Shown in pieces: positions 26,752 through 35,446 of a stretch of 64,000 nt of DNA. This DNA comes from Janthinobacterium fluminis. GTDB taxonomy: Bacteria; Pseudomonadota; Gammaproteobacteria; Burkholderiales; Burkholderiaceae_D. A program made the translations under genes and the position numbers. Location of the stretch: the NCBI RefSeq assembly GCF_028595325.1, contig NZ_JAQQXR010000001.1, positions 620,001 to 684,000 on the forward strand, written 5' to 3'. Position 1 is the stretch's first letter, and each line of letters opens with the position of its first letter. The notes under the pieces were generated by a model. It had not been told where the DNA came from. It saw only the letters and a program-made list of their open reading frames with translations, and did no database searches.

Positions 26752-28059
26752 ATGCGCCTGCCAGGCACCAGATATCAGGAACACGGCTGGGAACAAGTAC
26801 GCAAACTACTTGGGCAGTGCTCTTTACAGGTATTCAAACAGGCCGCCGCCGGCCAATTGCTGGCCGGCGGCGCGGAGCCGCTGCTGGACTGGTACACCGA
26901 GGCCGTGTCGGCCGGCTTGCGGCGCGCCCGCGGCGCGCGCGCCGACGCCGCCGGCAACAGCTATGGCGAGAGCGTCGCCGAGCTGGCCTTGAGCCTGCTC
27001 TATGAGCTGCAGGCCCAGCCCGGCTACTGGGACAGTTTCGTCGCGGCGCTGGAGCGCGCCGGCGCGTTCTGGCTGGACGCCGGCGCCGACGGCATCCTGC
27101 GCAAGAAGGTCAACGACATGTACGCCGGCCTGCGCGACAAGGTCGACTCGGACGGCTACCAGGTGGCGTCGGGGCGCGCCTGCTCGCCGAACAAGATCTA
27201 CACCTACCGCATGCTCGACACGGCCTATCACGAGATCGCCGCGCTGTTCGCCGGCTGGCACCAGCATGGCGAGCAGGTGGCCGCCATCCTCGGGCGGCCG
27301 CTGCAAGGCGTGCCGATCGAAACCCGGCAAATGAAGTCGGTGGCCGGCTGCAAGCCCGAGTGGGTGATACGCTGGAGCGAGACGCTGGAGCGCTTCGGCG
27401 GCGCGCCCGGCCCCTTGCACACCCGCTCGAAGCGCTTCGCCAGCCTGAAAAACAATCCTGCGACGATAGGGGCGATGCTGGCCGAGATCGGCGACTACGA
27501 GGAGTTGTCGGCCAATCTGGACGGCGCCGACGACTGGCAGGGCGACGCCGGCGAAGCCACCCTGTGGCTGGAGGACTACTGGCGCGTGATGGGCGAGCCG
27601 GAGCCGGACGGCGCCGAGGACCGCATCCTGGCGGCCGAGCCCGAGGAATTCGAGGCCGCGCCGGAGGAGGACGAGCCCGCGCCGCCCGAAGCGGCGGCCA
27701 GCCCGGAGCGGGCGGCGCGCGACGAGGCCGCCGCCGCTGGCGTTTCCCTGCCCCTCCGCTATATTGAACTGGCGGGCGCGGCGCAGGACGCCGGCAGCTG
27801 GGCGCTGCGGATGCTCAAGGAGGAGTCGCTGCCGATCCGGCTGGCGGTGTACCAGAAAATACTCGGCGGCGCGGACGATACCTATCCAGACGCATGGCGA
27901 GATCCCGCCACCGGCGCGCTGCCGACCCTGCAGCAACTGGCGGCGCTGGAGCGGATTTCGATGCCGACGCTGCGCAAGCGGCGCAACCAGGCCATCGCCA
28001 GGCTGCAGGCGGCAAACGTGGCGGAGAACGCGGCGACAAATTCAAGGAGAACGATGTGA
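26752..28059 (+). CDS. unknown protein with C-terminal HTH-like segment
   Basis: 435 residues. The N-terminal ~280 residues form an apparently globular helical domain (DKVDSDGYQVASGRACSPNK is a striking polar stretch); an acidic Glu/Pro-rich linker (about 285-325) follows. The last ~60 residues read like a sigma-factor region-4 or similar helix-turn-helix (LPTLQQLAALERISMPTLRK, then RRNQAIARLQ). I do not recognise a family. ATG 26752 has GGGAAT upstream; 93 bases separate it from the transpeptidase gene. Its stop codon overlaps the start of the next gene. Confidence 0.7.
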   Translation: MRLPGTRYQEHGWEQVRKLLGQCSLQVFKQAAAGQLLAGGAEPLLDWYTEAVSAGLRRARGARADAAGNSYGESVAELALSLLYELQAQPGYWDSFVAALERAGAFWLDAGADGILRKKVNDMYAGLRDKVDSDGYQVASGRACSPNKIYTYRMLDTAYHEIAALFAGWHQHGEQVAAILGRPLQGVPIETRQMKSVAGCKPEWVIRWSETLERFGGAPGPLHTRSKRFASLKNNPATIGAMLAEIGDYEELSANLDGADDWQGDAGEATLWLEDYWRVMGEPEPDGAEDRILAAEPEEFEAAPEEDEPAPPEAAASPERAARDEAAAAGVSLPLRYIELAGAAQDAGSWALRMLKEESLPIRLAVYQKILGGADDTYPDAWRDPATGALPTLQQLAALERISMPTLRKRRNQAIARLQAANVAENAATNSRRTM

Positions 28060-28643
28060 ATGCGAAAACGCAGCAAGGTCCGAAGGCCGTCGATGGCAAA
28101 CTGCGCGAGCGCCTGCTGTTGGCGCGCGCGGTGGACGGCGACCGCCTGATGCTGGCCGACGCCACGATGCTGGCCGCGCTCGACGGTTCGCGCGCGCTGA
28201 CGATGAACGAGCGGCGCGCGCTGGCGCAGTCGCCACTGACGCTGCGCCGTTTCCGCCACCTGACGCTGGAGCGGCGCCGCGGCGCGGCGGCCGCGGCCAA
28301 TGAAGTCGCCTGGCACGGCAGCGGCGGCATGCTGCGCGCCGCCGCGGACGGCGCCGCCCTGGAACAACTGGGCACCGACGATGGCTGCTGGAGCCTGCAC
28401 TTCCTGGCGCAGGCCGATGGCTGGCAGATCATCCTGAAGCTGGCGGCCGTGGCGCCGTTTGCCGCGCGCCTGATGCGTGAGCGGCCCTTGTTGCGCGTCG
28501 TCGATGGCGGCGGCGCGGTCATCCTGCAGGGCCGGCTTGACGGCGACGGCGAATGCGAGTGCCGCTGGGCCTTCGACACAGCGCCGGCATCGCATTTCCA
28601 TATGTACGGCGCCGTCTTCGCCGTCGAACTGGCGCCGGCCTGA
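28056..28643 (+). CDS. unknown protein (195 aa) of the kinase/Lon-like operon
   Basis: Chosen start is GTG 28056, which shares bases with the stop of the upstream gene (ATGTGA arrangement) and has AAGGAGA six bases before it; a longer frame to 27894 would run through the upstream gene. The N-terminal ~65 residues are basic and helical (KLRERLLLARAVDGDRLMLA); the C-terminal ~120 residues look beta-rich (GWQIILKLAAVAPFAARLM..., ECRWAFDTAPASHFHMYGAV). No family recognised. Tight coupling with its neighbours argues for a shared function. Confidence 0.68.
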   Translation: MNAKTQQGPKAVDGKLRERLLLARAVDGDRLMLADATMLAALDGSRALTMNERRALAQSPLTLRRFRHLTLERRRGAAAAANEVAWHGSGGMLRAAADGAALEQLGTDDGCWSLHFLAQADGWQIILKLAAVAPFAARLMRERPLLRVVDGGGAVILQGRLDGDGECECRWAFDTAPASHFHMYGAVFAVELAPA

Positions 28644-28644
28644 C

Positions 28645-29706
28645 ATGGCACTGTTCAACTGGCCGGCCCAGCGCGCCGCCGACAGCGCCGCGCTGGGCGC
28701 CCACGCGGGCGTGATCGCGCTGCGGCTCGGCGACGGCGACAGCGTCCCGGAAGGCGGCGTGCTCGTCATCTTCGACGCCGCCAACCAGGCGCGCCGGCGC
28801 ACGGCCGCGCGCGTGGCGCTGGCGCGGGGCGAGCGCGCCTGGTGCTTCCACCCCGGCCCGTACAGCGTCGATCTGACGCCGTTCGCGGCCGCGCCGGAGC
28901 TGGGTTTGTCGCTGCAGTTTGTCATCGATGCCGCCGATCCGCGCGTCGCGCTGCAGCGCTTCGACCTGTTCCTGCTCAGCGAGGCGGACGGTGAACCGCG
29001 CCTTGCGCTGGCGCGTTTCGGCGCGGCCCTGCAAGCCGCGCTGCAACTGGAACTGAGCCAAGGCAACCTGGAACTGCCGCCTTGCACCTCGCTGGACGAG
29101 TGGCACGCGTTTCGCGGCGGCCTGAACCAGTTGCTGTACACCCGCTTCGGCGTCACCGTCGAGGATTGCCTGCCGGCCGACCTGGGCGAGCGCGTCGATT
29201 TCGCCGCCATGTTGCGGGCGCGCGCGCAGCCGGCCGCTGTCGCGCCGGCACCGGTGCCGGCCGGCGCGGCGGCGCCGCAGCCGCCGGCCGGCGACGCCCA
29301 GTCGCTGCGCCGCCTGTTCCTCGAACTGCCGGCCGCCACCAGCGCGCTGCGTCTGCTGGCGCTGCCGCCCGGCCAGGCATTGTTCCTGGCCCACGGCGCG
29401 CTGCTGCAGCGCCTCGACCTGGCCGGCGCCGGCGTGGCGACGATGCCGTCGCTGGAATGGGCCGCGCCCGGCCAGCGCCTCGCCGCCGCCCAGCAGGCGC
29501 GCCGCACGGCGGCAAGCGCCGCCGCCGCGCACGCGCTGGACGAGGGCTGGGCGCTGCTGGCGCGCCTGCAACTGGCCGCGCCGGCGCAATTGCCGGCGCT
29601 GCTGGACGAGGCCGACCGCATCCTGTCGAATCTGCAGCATTGCCTGGACATGCGGCGCGCGCCGTTCGCCGCGCTGCAGCAGGACGAGCGCAAGGAACCG
29701 TCATGA
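28645..29706 (+). CDS. unknown protein with possible SPFH-like N-terminal domain
   Basis: 353 residues from ATG 28645, one base after the previous stop; its own stop overlaps the next start (ATGA). Residues about 1-185 (GGVLVIFDAANQARR, GPYSVDLTPF, LARFGAALQAALQLELSQG, LNQLLYTRFGVTVEDCLPAD) have the order of elements seen in the SPFH domain of the protein encoded at 30831: a beta-rich half, a helix, then a short beta strand before the exit. A Pro/Ala linker follows, then a ~130-residue helical C-terminus. The SPFH assignment is inference from layout, not from clear identity. Confidence 0.6.
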   Translation: MALFNWPAQRAADSAALGAHAGVIALRLGDGDSVPEGGVLVIFDAANQARRRTAARVALARGERAWCFHPGPYSVDLTPFAAAPELGLSLQFVIDAADPRVALQRFDLFLLSEADGEPRLALARFGAALQAALQLELSQGNLELPPCTSLDEWHAFRGGLNQLLYTRFGVTVEDCLPADLGERVDFAAMLRARAQPAAVAPAPVPAGAAAPQPPAGDAQSLRRLFLELPAATSALRLLALPPGQALFLAHGALLQRLDLAGAGVATMPSLEWAAPGQRLAAAQQARRTAASAAAAHALDEGWALLARLQLAAPAQLPALLDEADRILSNLQHCLDMRRAPFAALQQDERKEPS

Positions 29707-30746
29707 TCGATTTACCGGACAGCGCCGAATGCCGCTGCGTGCTCGCCGACGGGCGCGTGCTGACTGTCACGGCGACGCGCCGCCCGCGCGGCAACCGCGC
29801 CGACGTCAAGTGCACCGTCGCGGGCGCGCCTGCCGCGTGCGAGCGCATGCAGGAAGTGGTGCGCCTGGCGCGCCACACCGAGGCGCGCCTCGACAGCCGC
29901 GACCAGGTGGTGCTGAGCATGGACATCGCGCCGCAGCCGCAGCAGCGCGACTGGGAGCTGGCGGCCGTGCTGGCCGACCGCATGGTGCGCGGCGAATACC
30001 TGAGCGCCCAGGGCGTCGTGTACGCGTGCGGCTGGTCCGATGCCTGGCACCTGGGGCAGGTCGACGGTCCGCCGCAAGCGCCCGTGGCGCCATTGCCGCA
30101 GGCGGCCGCGCTGATACTCGGCGGCGAAGGCGCGAGCCCGGGCGCGCACTGCCTGCGCCTGACGCACCTGGGCGGCCTGAGCGGCCACACCGACCCGGCC
30201 GCCTGCGTGTCGGGCGCGCGCGCCTGGTTCCCCCTGCACAGCGGCGGCGTCAACGACAGCCTGTGCTGGGTCGAGGTCAGCGTGCACCCGCTGGCGCAAG
30301 CCGGCGACGACGAGGAGGGCGCGATCGCCGTGCCGGGCCTGGATCTGGCGGCGCAGCTGGCGGTGCGCCAGGCGCTGGTCGGCGCGCGCCACTTCGACGG
30401 CCGCGCGCTGGGGCGCTGGCGCACCGTCGTGCGCTTCGGCGAAACGCGCTTCCAGGGCAGTTCCTACGAGTTGGCGCTGGTGCTGGCGGACCGGCTGGCG
30501 CGCGGGCGCGAGTTCGTGCCGCGCGGGCGCGTGATCGCCAGCGGCTGTTCGTCGGCCTGGCACGCCGGCCGCGTCGACAGCGTCGAGGGGCGCGCGCCGA
30601 AGCTCGACTTGATACTGCGTCTGGCCGTGGCGGGCGACCGCGTGCTGCTGCCGGCCGACTGGCGCGATGGCGGCGGCGATTTTTCCGCCGGGCTGAAGGC
30701 AAAAGGCGCCTCGGTGGCGTGGATAGAGCGTATCGGCGTCATTTGA
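29703..30746 (+). CDS. protein with duplicated Lon-protease-like (S16) fold
   Basis: 347 residues from ATG 29703 (four-base overlap with the gene before). It contains two copies of one domain: DWELAAVLADRMVRGEYLSA at 83-102 and SYELALVLADRLARGREFVP at 254-273 are clearly related, each followed by a G-x-V-x-A-x-G strand and a W-H-x-G-x-V-D turn. The second copy matches the Lon proteolytic core: G-S-S (252-254) at the position of Lon GPS, then K300 46 residues on (43 in E. coli Lon), then GDRVLLP ending 17 residues after K300 as in Lon. In the first copy the Ser is replaced (D83) and the Lys is missing, so it is probably structural. No ATPase domain is present. Predicted Ser-Lys peptidase or peptide-binding protein; family assignment is inference from motif spacing. 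Confidence 0.62.
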   Translation: MIDLPDSAECRCVLADGRVLTVTATRRPRGNRADVKCTVAGAPAACERMQEVVRLARHTEARLDSRDQVVLSMDIAPQPQQRDWELAAVLADRMVRGEYLSAQGVVYACGWSDAWHLGQVDGPPQAPVAPLPQAAALILGGEGASPGAHCLRLTHLGGLSGHTDPAACVSGARAWFPLHSGGVNDSLCWVEVSVHPLAQAGDDEEGAIAVPGLDLAAQLAVRQALVGARHFDGRALGRWRTVVRFGETRFQGSSYELALVLADRLARGREFVPRGRVIASGCSSAWHAGRVDSVEGRAPKLDLILRLAVAGDRVLLPADWRDGGGDFSAGLKAKGASVAWIERIGVI

Positions 30747-30830
30747 CGCGTGCGCATTAGTGATTCGGGTGTGCCCCTGCTAAAATCGGCGGGCCAGCCC
30801 GGCGGCAAATGAATAGATGAGGAGTCTGAC

Positions 30831-33119
30831 ATGTTCCAAATGTTTGGTTTTGGCGGCGTCAAGTGCCCGCGGTGCGAGCATAAGAACGCCGACGCGTCGG
30901 GCTACTGCGGCGCCTGCGGCCTGACCTTGGGCGCGCCGCACAGCGAGCCGGTGCTGCGCGAGAACCGCTGGGTGCCGGCCGCCGATGAGCTGGCCGTGTT
31001 CTTCGGCGTGCGCGAGCTGTCCGGCGTCTTCAACAAGACGCTGCGCGTGCCGGCCGCCAGCCGCGCCTATATCCTGCAGGGCGACAAGGCCACCGAGGTG
31101 CCGCAGGGCGAGTACGAAATCGAAGGTTTTTTCACCCGCTTGAACCACCTGCTGCGCGACCAGCACGCGGAAATCCTCATCACGCGCATGACGGCGCTGC
31201 CGGTCGCGTTCGAATTCGCCGATCTGGCCACGGCCGAATACCTGAAAGTGTCGGCGCGCTTCACCGTCAGCATCAAGGTCGAGCAGGTGGCCGCCTTCGC
31301 GCAGCATTTCATGACCGCGCCGGGCACCGTGACGACGCAGCACCTGCACGACCTGCTGGCGCCCTCGGTGCGCCAGCTGGCCGGCGAGTTCGTCGGCGGG
31401 CGCTCGATGCGCGACATGGCCGGCAACGCCGAACTGCGCGCGCAGCTCGACGAGCGGCTGCAGGGCGCGCTCAAGCTGCGCCTGGCGCAGTACGGGCTGG
31501 CGGCCGTGCGGGTCGACACGCTGGCGCTGCGTCACGATAAATTCGATGCCAACCGCGCCCGCGTCGGCACCTTGTGGCTGGTGGCCGACGAGCGCCACGC
31601 CCAGCTTGAGCACGTCAAGCAGCTCGACCAGCTCTACGACGAGCAGGAGTGGCAGGGCATCTGGCGCCAGGAACAGACTATGCGGCTCGATTACCGCCGC
31701 GCCGAGTTGCGCCAGGACGCCAGCGTCGAGAAGGCCGAGCTGGCGCAGCAGGAGGCCGAGCGGGTGCAGGCGATCCGCGCGCGGCAGGTCGATTTGTACG
31801 GCCGCATCCTCGAATCGACGTCGCGCAAGCAGGCGTTGGAGCGCGGCGCCGGCGCCACGCTGGCCGAGCTGGAGCACGAGCTGGCGCAGCAGAACGCCGT
31901 GCGCGCCGACGCCGCCGCCGGGTGGCAGCATGTGCGCGCGCTGGCCGGCATCAAGATGCGCACCGAACTGGAGCTGGCGCAGCAGTCGGGGCGCGAGCAG
32001 ATGCAACTGGCCCAGCAGCGCTTTTCGCACCAGTTGCACCTGCAGCAGATCGACAACCAGATCGCCCAGGCGCTGGTGATCGAGGACGAGGCTTACCGCC
32101 GCGCCCAGCTGACGCGGCTGCGTCAGAGCCAGGCCGAGGCGGCCCAGCGCGAGGCGCAGATGGAGGCGGAGCAGCACAAGGCGCGCTGGCAGGGCGCGGC
32201 GCTGGAAAGCGCGGCGCGCAAGCGCGAGGCCGAGCGCGTGCAGGAGTGGCAGGACCAGCTGCAACTGGGCCAGCAGCGCGATCTGCTGCGCGCCGACGCC
32301 GTCAAGGACGCGGCGACGCAGGTGCAGGTGGCCGAGGTCGGCGACAAGATCGAGGCGCTCAAGCGCGCCGGCGCGCAGGCGGAGGCCATCGCCCAGCATG
32401 AAAAGCTGCTGCGCACCATCGAGGCCGACGCCATCCACGCCCGCCAGCTGCAGCAGAACCAGCACAAGACCCAGCTCGACCAGCTCGACATCGACGAACA
32501 GCGCCAGATACTCAGCCAGCAGGAGCAGGAGGCGCAGTGGCAGCGCCAGTTGCAGGCGCTGGCCCAGGCTCGCGACCAGGACTATGCGCGCTGGAAGGGC
32601 GAGTACGATCTGCTGATCGCGCGGCAGGCCCACGCGGCCGAGCTGGCGCGCATCGACATCGAGCGCATCGAAACCATCGGCCAGTTGAGCGACACCGGCA
32701 AGGTGGCGCTGGCCGACGCGCCGAACGCGGCGGCGCTGGCGCAGATCCTGAAAACCCAGGTGCAGGCCGGCATGAGCGCCGAGCAGATCCATGCGCTGGC
32801 GGCCGTCGCCGCCGCCGAGAACAGCATCGCGCCGCTGGACGCGCTGCGCATGGCGCACGAGCGCGTGCTGGAGGAGCGCGCCCATATGGAGGCGCAGGCC
32901 GACAAGGACAGACGCCACCAGCTCGACCTGATCAACCTGCAAAACGCGGCGCACAGCCACGCGCTGTCGGCGCAGGCGCAGTTGGGCGTGGGCGTGGCCC
33001 AGGCCGGCGCCACCGTGCACCACCACCACGGCGTAACGGCGCGCCGCTGCGCCAACGGCCACCCGGCCGGCCCCGACGACAAATTCTGCGCCACCTGCGG
33101 CGCGCCCCTGCAGCCATGA
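30831..33119 (+). CDS. SPFH-domain coiled-coil protein with zinc ribbons at both ends
   Basis: 762 residues; ATG 30831 has GAGGAGT seven bases upstream. In order: a zinc ribbon (C12, C15, C26, C29), an SPFH/band-7-like domain (about 45-260, with YILQGDKATEVPQGEYEIEG and LKVSARFTVSIKVEQV), a very long Gln/Ala/Glu-rich coiled coil (about 260-690), and a second zinc ribbon (C740, C753, C756 with H744 or an alternative ligand). There is no transmembrane segment, so it is probably a cytosolic or peripheral scaffold forming large rings, like other SPFH proteins. It follows the Lon-like gene by 84 bases (a TAAAAT hexamer at 30781 could be a weak internal -10) and precedes the kinase gene by about 20. 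The pairing suggests it scaffolds or is a substrate of the kinase. Confidence 0.82.
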   Translation: MFQMFGFGGVKCPRCEHKNADASGYCGACGLTLGAPHSEPVLRENRWVPAADELAVFFGVRELSGVFNKTLRVPAASRAYILQGDKATEVPQGEYEIEGFFTRLNHLLRDQHAEILITRMTALPVAFEFADLATAEYLKVSARFTVSIKVEQVAAFAQHFMTAPGTVTTQHLHDLLAPSVRQLAGEFVGGRSMRDMAGNAELRAQLDERLQGALKLRLAQYGLAAVRVDTLALRHDKFDANRARVGTLWLVADERHAQLEHVKQLDQLYDEQEWQGIWRQEQTMRLDYRRAELRQDASVEKAELAQQEAERVQAIRARQVDLYGRILESTSRKQALERGAGATLAELEHELAQQNAVRADAAAGWQHVRALAGIKMRTELELAQQSGREQMQLAQQRFSHQLHLQQIDNQIAQALVIEDEAYRRAQLTRLRQSQAEAAQREAQMEAEQHKARWQGAALESAARKREAERVQEWQDQLQLGQQRDLLRADAVKDAATQVQVAEVGDKIEALKRAGAQAEAIAQHEKLLRTIEADAIHARQLQQNQHKTQLDQLDIDEQRQILSQQEQEAQWQRQLQALAQARDQDYARWKGEYDLLIARQAHAAELARIDIERIETIGQLSDTGKVALADAPNAAALAQILKTQVQAGMSAEQIHALAAVAAAENSIAPLDALRMAHERVLEERAHMEAQADKDRRHQLDLINLQNAAHSHALSAQAQLGVGVAQAGATVHHHHGVTARRCANGHPAGPDDKFCATCGAPLQP

Positions 33120-33141
33120 TGGAAGCGAACCACCAGCCTTG

Positions 33142-35430
33142 ATGATGCAAACCGCCAGAGACAAGCTCCGCGAACTGCGCGCCCTGCACGACGACGGCCT
33201 GCTCAGCCAGCAGGAATTCGACAGTCGCAAGAACGCCATCCTCGACGCCGAATACGCGCCGCCGGCGGCGGCCGGCGCGCCTGCGCCCGCCGCCACCGCC
33301 GCGCCGCGCCAGGGCACCGAGCTGGGCCTGATGGCCGGGCAGGAAATCGGCCCGCAAAACCGCCGTTACCGGCTGGAGCGCCTGATCGCGCAGGGCGGCA
33401 TGGGCCAGGTCTGGCAAGCCACCGACCTGGCCACGCACGCCGAGTTGGGCAATAGCGAAATGGTGGCGCTGAAAATCCTGCCGCCGCAACTGACGCAGAG
33501 CGCCACCCACGCCAAGCTGCTGATCGAGGAGGCGACCCAGGCGCGCAAGCTGGCGCACGAACACATCGTGCGCGTCTACGAATGGGCGCAAGACCCGGCC
33601 ACCTCCAGCTATTTCATCATCATGGAATGCCTGGAGGGCGAAGACCTCGACAACTATCTGGGCCGGCAGGGGCCGCTGCCGCTGGAAACGGTGCGGCAGA
33701 TGCTGCTGCCGGTGGCCGACGCGCTGTCGTATGCGTGGGAAAAGCACAAGCTGGTGCACCGCGACATCAAGCCCGGCAACGTCTTCCTGACGCAGAAGGG
33801 CGACATCAAGCTGCTCGACTTCGGCATCGCCTCGCGCGTGCGCAACGCCGGCAGCAGCATCGGGTTGCAAACGCCGAACGCCGGCACCAGCGGTTACCGG
33901 GCGCCGGAGTCCGGCACGCACCAGCGCCAACCGAGCCCGCGCCTGGACGTGTACGCCGTTGCCGTGATGGTCTACCAGATGCTGGAAGGGAAAATGCCCT
34001 TCGACGACACGCGCGGCGCCGGTCATTTGCCGTCGGCGCCGGGCGGCTTGAACGCGGCCCAGTGGCAGGTGCTGCAGAACGGCTTCTCGCTGACGGCGGA
34101 GCTGCGGCCGGCGTCGGTGCAGGCCCTGCTGGACAAGCTGGAGCGCGCCGCCGGCCCGTCCGAAGCGGAGCTGGCCGAGCAGGCCGAGCAGGCGCGCGCG
34201 CGCGAGGCGCAGCGGCAGAAGGAGGTGGCGGCGCTGGCCGAGCAGGCGCGCCTGATCGAGAAAAAACGCCAGCAGGAGCTGGCCGCCAAGCGCAAGGCCG
34301 AGGCCGAGGCGGCGGCCGCCGAGAAGCTGCGCCTGGAGCAGTTGCGCAAGGCGCAGGACGCCCGGCGCCACCTTGAGGCGGAGGCGGCGCGCAAGGCGCG
34401 CAAGGAGACGCTGCGCGAGCAACTGCGCGCGCGCCGCGAGGCCGACGCCGCCGCCGCGCTGCTGGAACACCAGGAGCAGCAGCGCAAGGCGCAGCAGGCG
34501 AAGGCCGAGGCGGCCTACCGCGCCGAGCAGGAGCGCGCCCGCAAGGAACTGGCCAGCCGCGCCGCGGCCGAGCTGGCGCGGCAGATGCCGACGCCGGCCA
34601 GCCCGGTGGCGGACGCCGACGGCGTGCTGCGCGACAGCTTCCTCGACGGCAGCGGCAAAGGGCCGGAACTGGTGCTGATCCCGACCGGTCGCTTCCAGAT
34701 GGGATCGCCCGAACACGAACGTAAGATCGCGATGGCGGCCGGCTCGCAAAAAAGCTGGCTGGACCGCGAAACGCCGCAGCACTGGGTCGGCATCGAGCAG
34801 TCGTTCGCGCTGGGGCGGCATCCGGTCAGCGTCGGCCAGTGGCGCCAGTTCGTCCGCGCCACCGGCTGGGTGGCGCAGTCCGAGACGGATTGGGAAAACC
34901 CCGGCTTCGTGCAGAACGACCGCCATCCCGTGGTCGGCGTCAGCTGGCACGACGCCCAGCTGTATCTGGAGTGGCTGAGCGGCCGGACCGGCCAGGTGTA
35001 CCGCTTGCCCAGCGAGGCCGAGTGGGAATACGCTTGCCGCGCCGGCAGCAAGACCGCGTTCAGCTTCGGCGACGAGATCAGCACCGAGCACGCCAACTAC
35101 GACGGCCACTACACCTACAACGGCAGCGCGCGCGGGCAGTATCGCGGCGGCAGCAGCGCGGCCGGCGACTTTCCGCCCAACCCCTGGGGTTTGTACGATA
35201 TGCACGGCAACGTATGGGAATGGGTGCAGGACGTCGTGCACGACAACTATGAGGGCGCGCCCGCCGACGGCCGCGCCTGGGAAGAGGGCGGCGACGCCAG
35301 CCGCCGCATCCTGCGCGGCGGCTCGTGGCTGTACAACCCGCGCTACCTGCGTTCGGCCTTGCGCAACGGTTTTTCCGCGGTGCTCGGCAACGACATCGTC
35401 GGCTTCCGCGTCGCCCGCGCGCTAGCCTAG
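33142..35430 (+). CDS. SHOCT - Ser/Thr protein kinase - coiled coil - FGE-sulfatase fusion
   Basis: 762 residues; the start is uncertain between TTG 33139, ATG 33142 and ATG 33145. A SHOCT-like N-terminus (KLRELRALHDDGLLSQQEFD) precedes a complete Hanks-type kinase: Gly loop IAQGGMGQVW (about 83), Lys in VALKIL (about 111), HRDIKPGN (about 206) and LDFGIA (about 225). A long Ala/Glu/Arg coiled coil (about 310-485) leads to an FGE-sulfatase/SUMF1 domain with FQMGSPEHE, LGRHPVSVGQW, RLPSEAEWEYACRAG, GLYDMHGNVWEWVQD and ILRGGSWLYNPRYLRSA. There is no transmembrane helix. Kinases with FGE domains occur in several bacteria, but the role of FGE there is unclear. It is the last gene of the operon. 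Confidence 0.92.
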   Translation: MMQTARDKLRELRALHDDGLLSQQEFDSRKNAILDAEYAPPAAAGAPAPAATAAPRQGTELGLMAGQEIGPQNRRYRLERLIAQGGMGQVWQATDLATHAELGNSEMVALKILPPQLTQSATHAKLLIEEATQARKLAHEHIVRVYEWAQDPATSSYFIIMECLEGEDLDNYLGRQGPLPLETVRQMLLPVADALSYAWEKHKLVHRDIKPGNVFLTQKGDIKLLDFGIASRVRNAGSSIGLQTPNAGTSGYRAPESGTHQRQPSPRLDVYAVAVMVYQMLEGKMPFDDTRGAGHLPSAPGGLNAAQWQVLQNGFSLTAELRPASVQALLDKLERAAGPSEAELAEQAEQARAREAQRQKEVAALAEQARLIEKKRQQELAAKRKAEAEAAAAEKLRLEQLRKAQDARRHLEAEAARKARKETLREQLRARREADAAAALLEHQEQQRKAQQAKAEAAYRAEQERARKELASRAAAELARQMPTPASPVADADGVLRDSFLDGSGKGPELVLIPTGRFQMGSPEHERKIAMAAGSQKSWLDRETPQHWVGIEQSFALGRHPVSVGQWRQFVRATGWVAQSETDWENPGFVQNDRHPVVGVSWHDAQLYLEWLSGRTGQVYRLPSEAEWEYACRAGSKTAFSFGDEISTEHANYDGHYTYNGSARGQYRGGSSAAGDFPPNPWGLYDMHGNVWEWVQDVVHDNYEGAPADGRAWEEGGDASRRILRGGSWLYNPRYLRSALRNGFSAVLGNDIVGFRVARALA

Positions 35431-35446
35431 CTCGGCCGGCGGCGCC

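Noticed and set aside
30780-33317. Long open frame (845 codons) opposite the SPFH protein
   Set aside because: Leu/Arg/Gly-rich shadow of a Gln/Ala coiled-coil gene.
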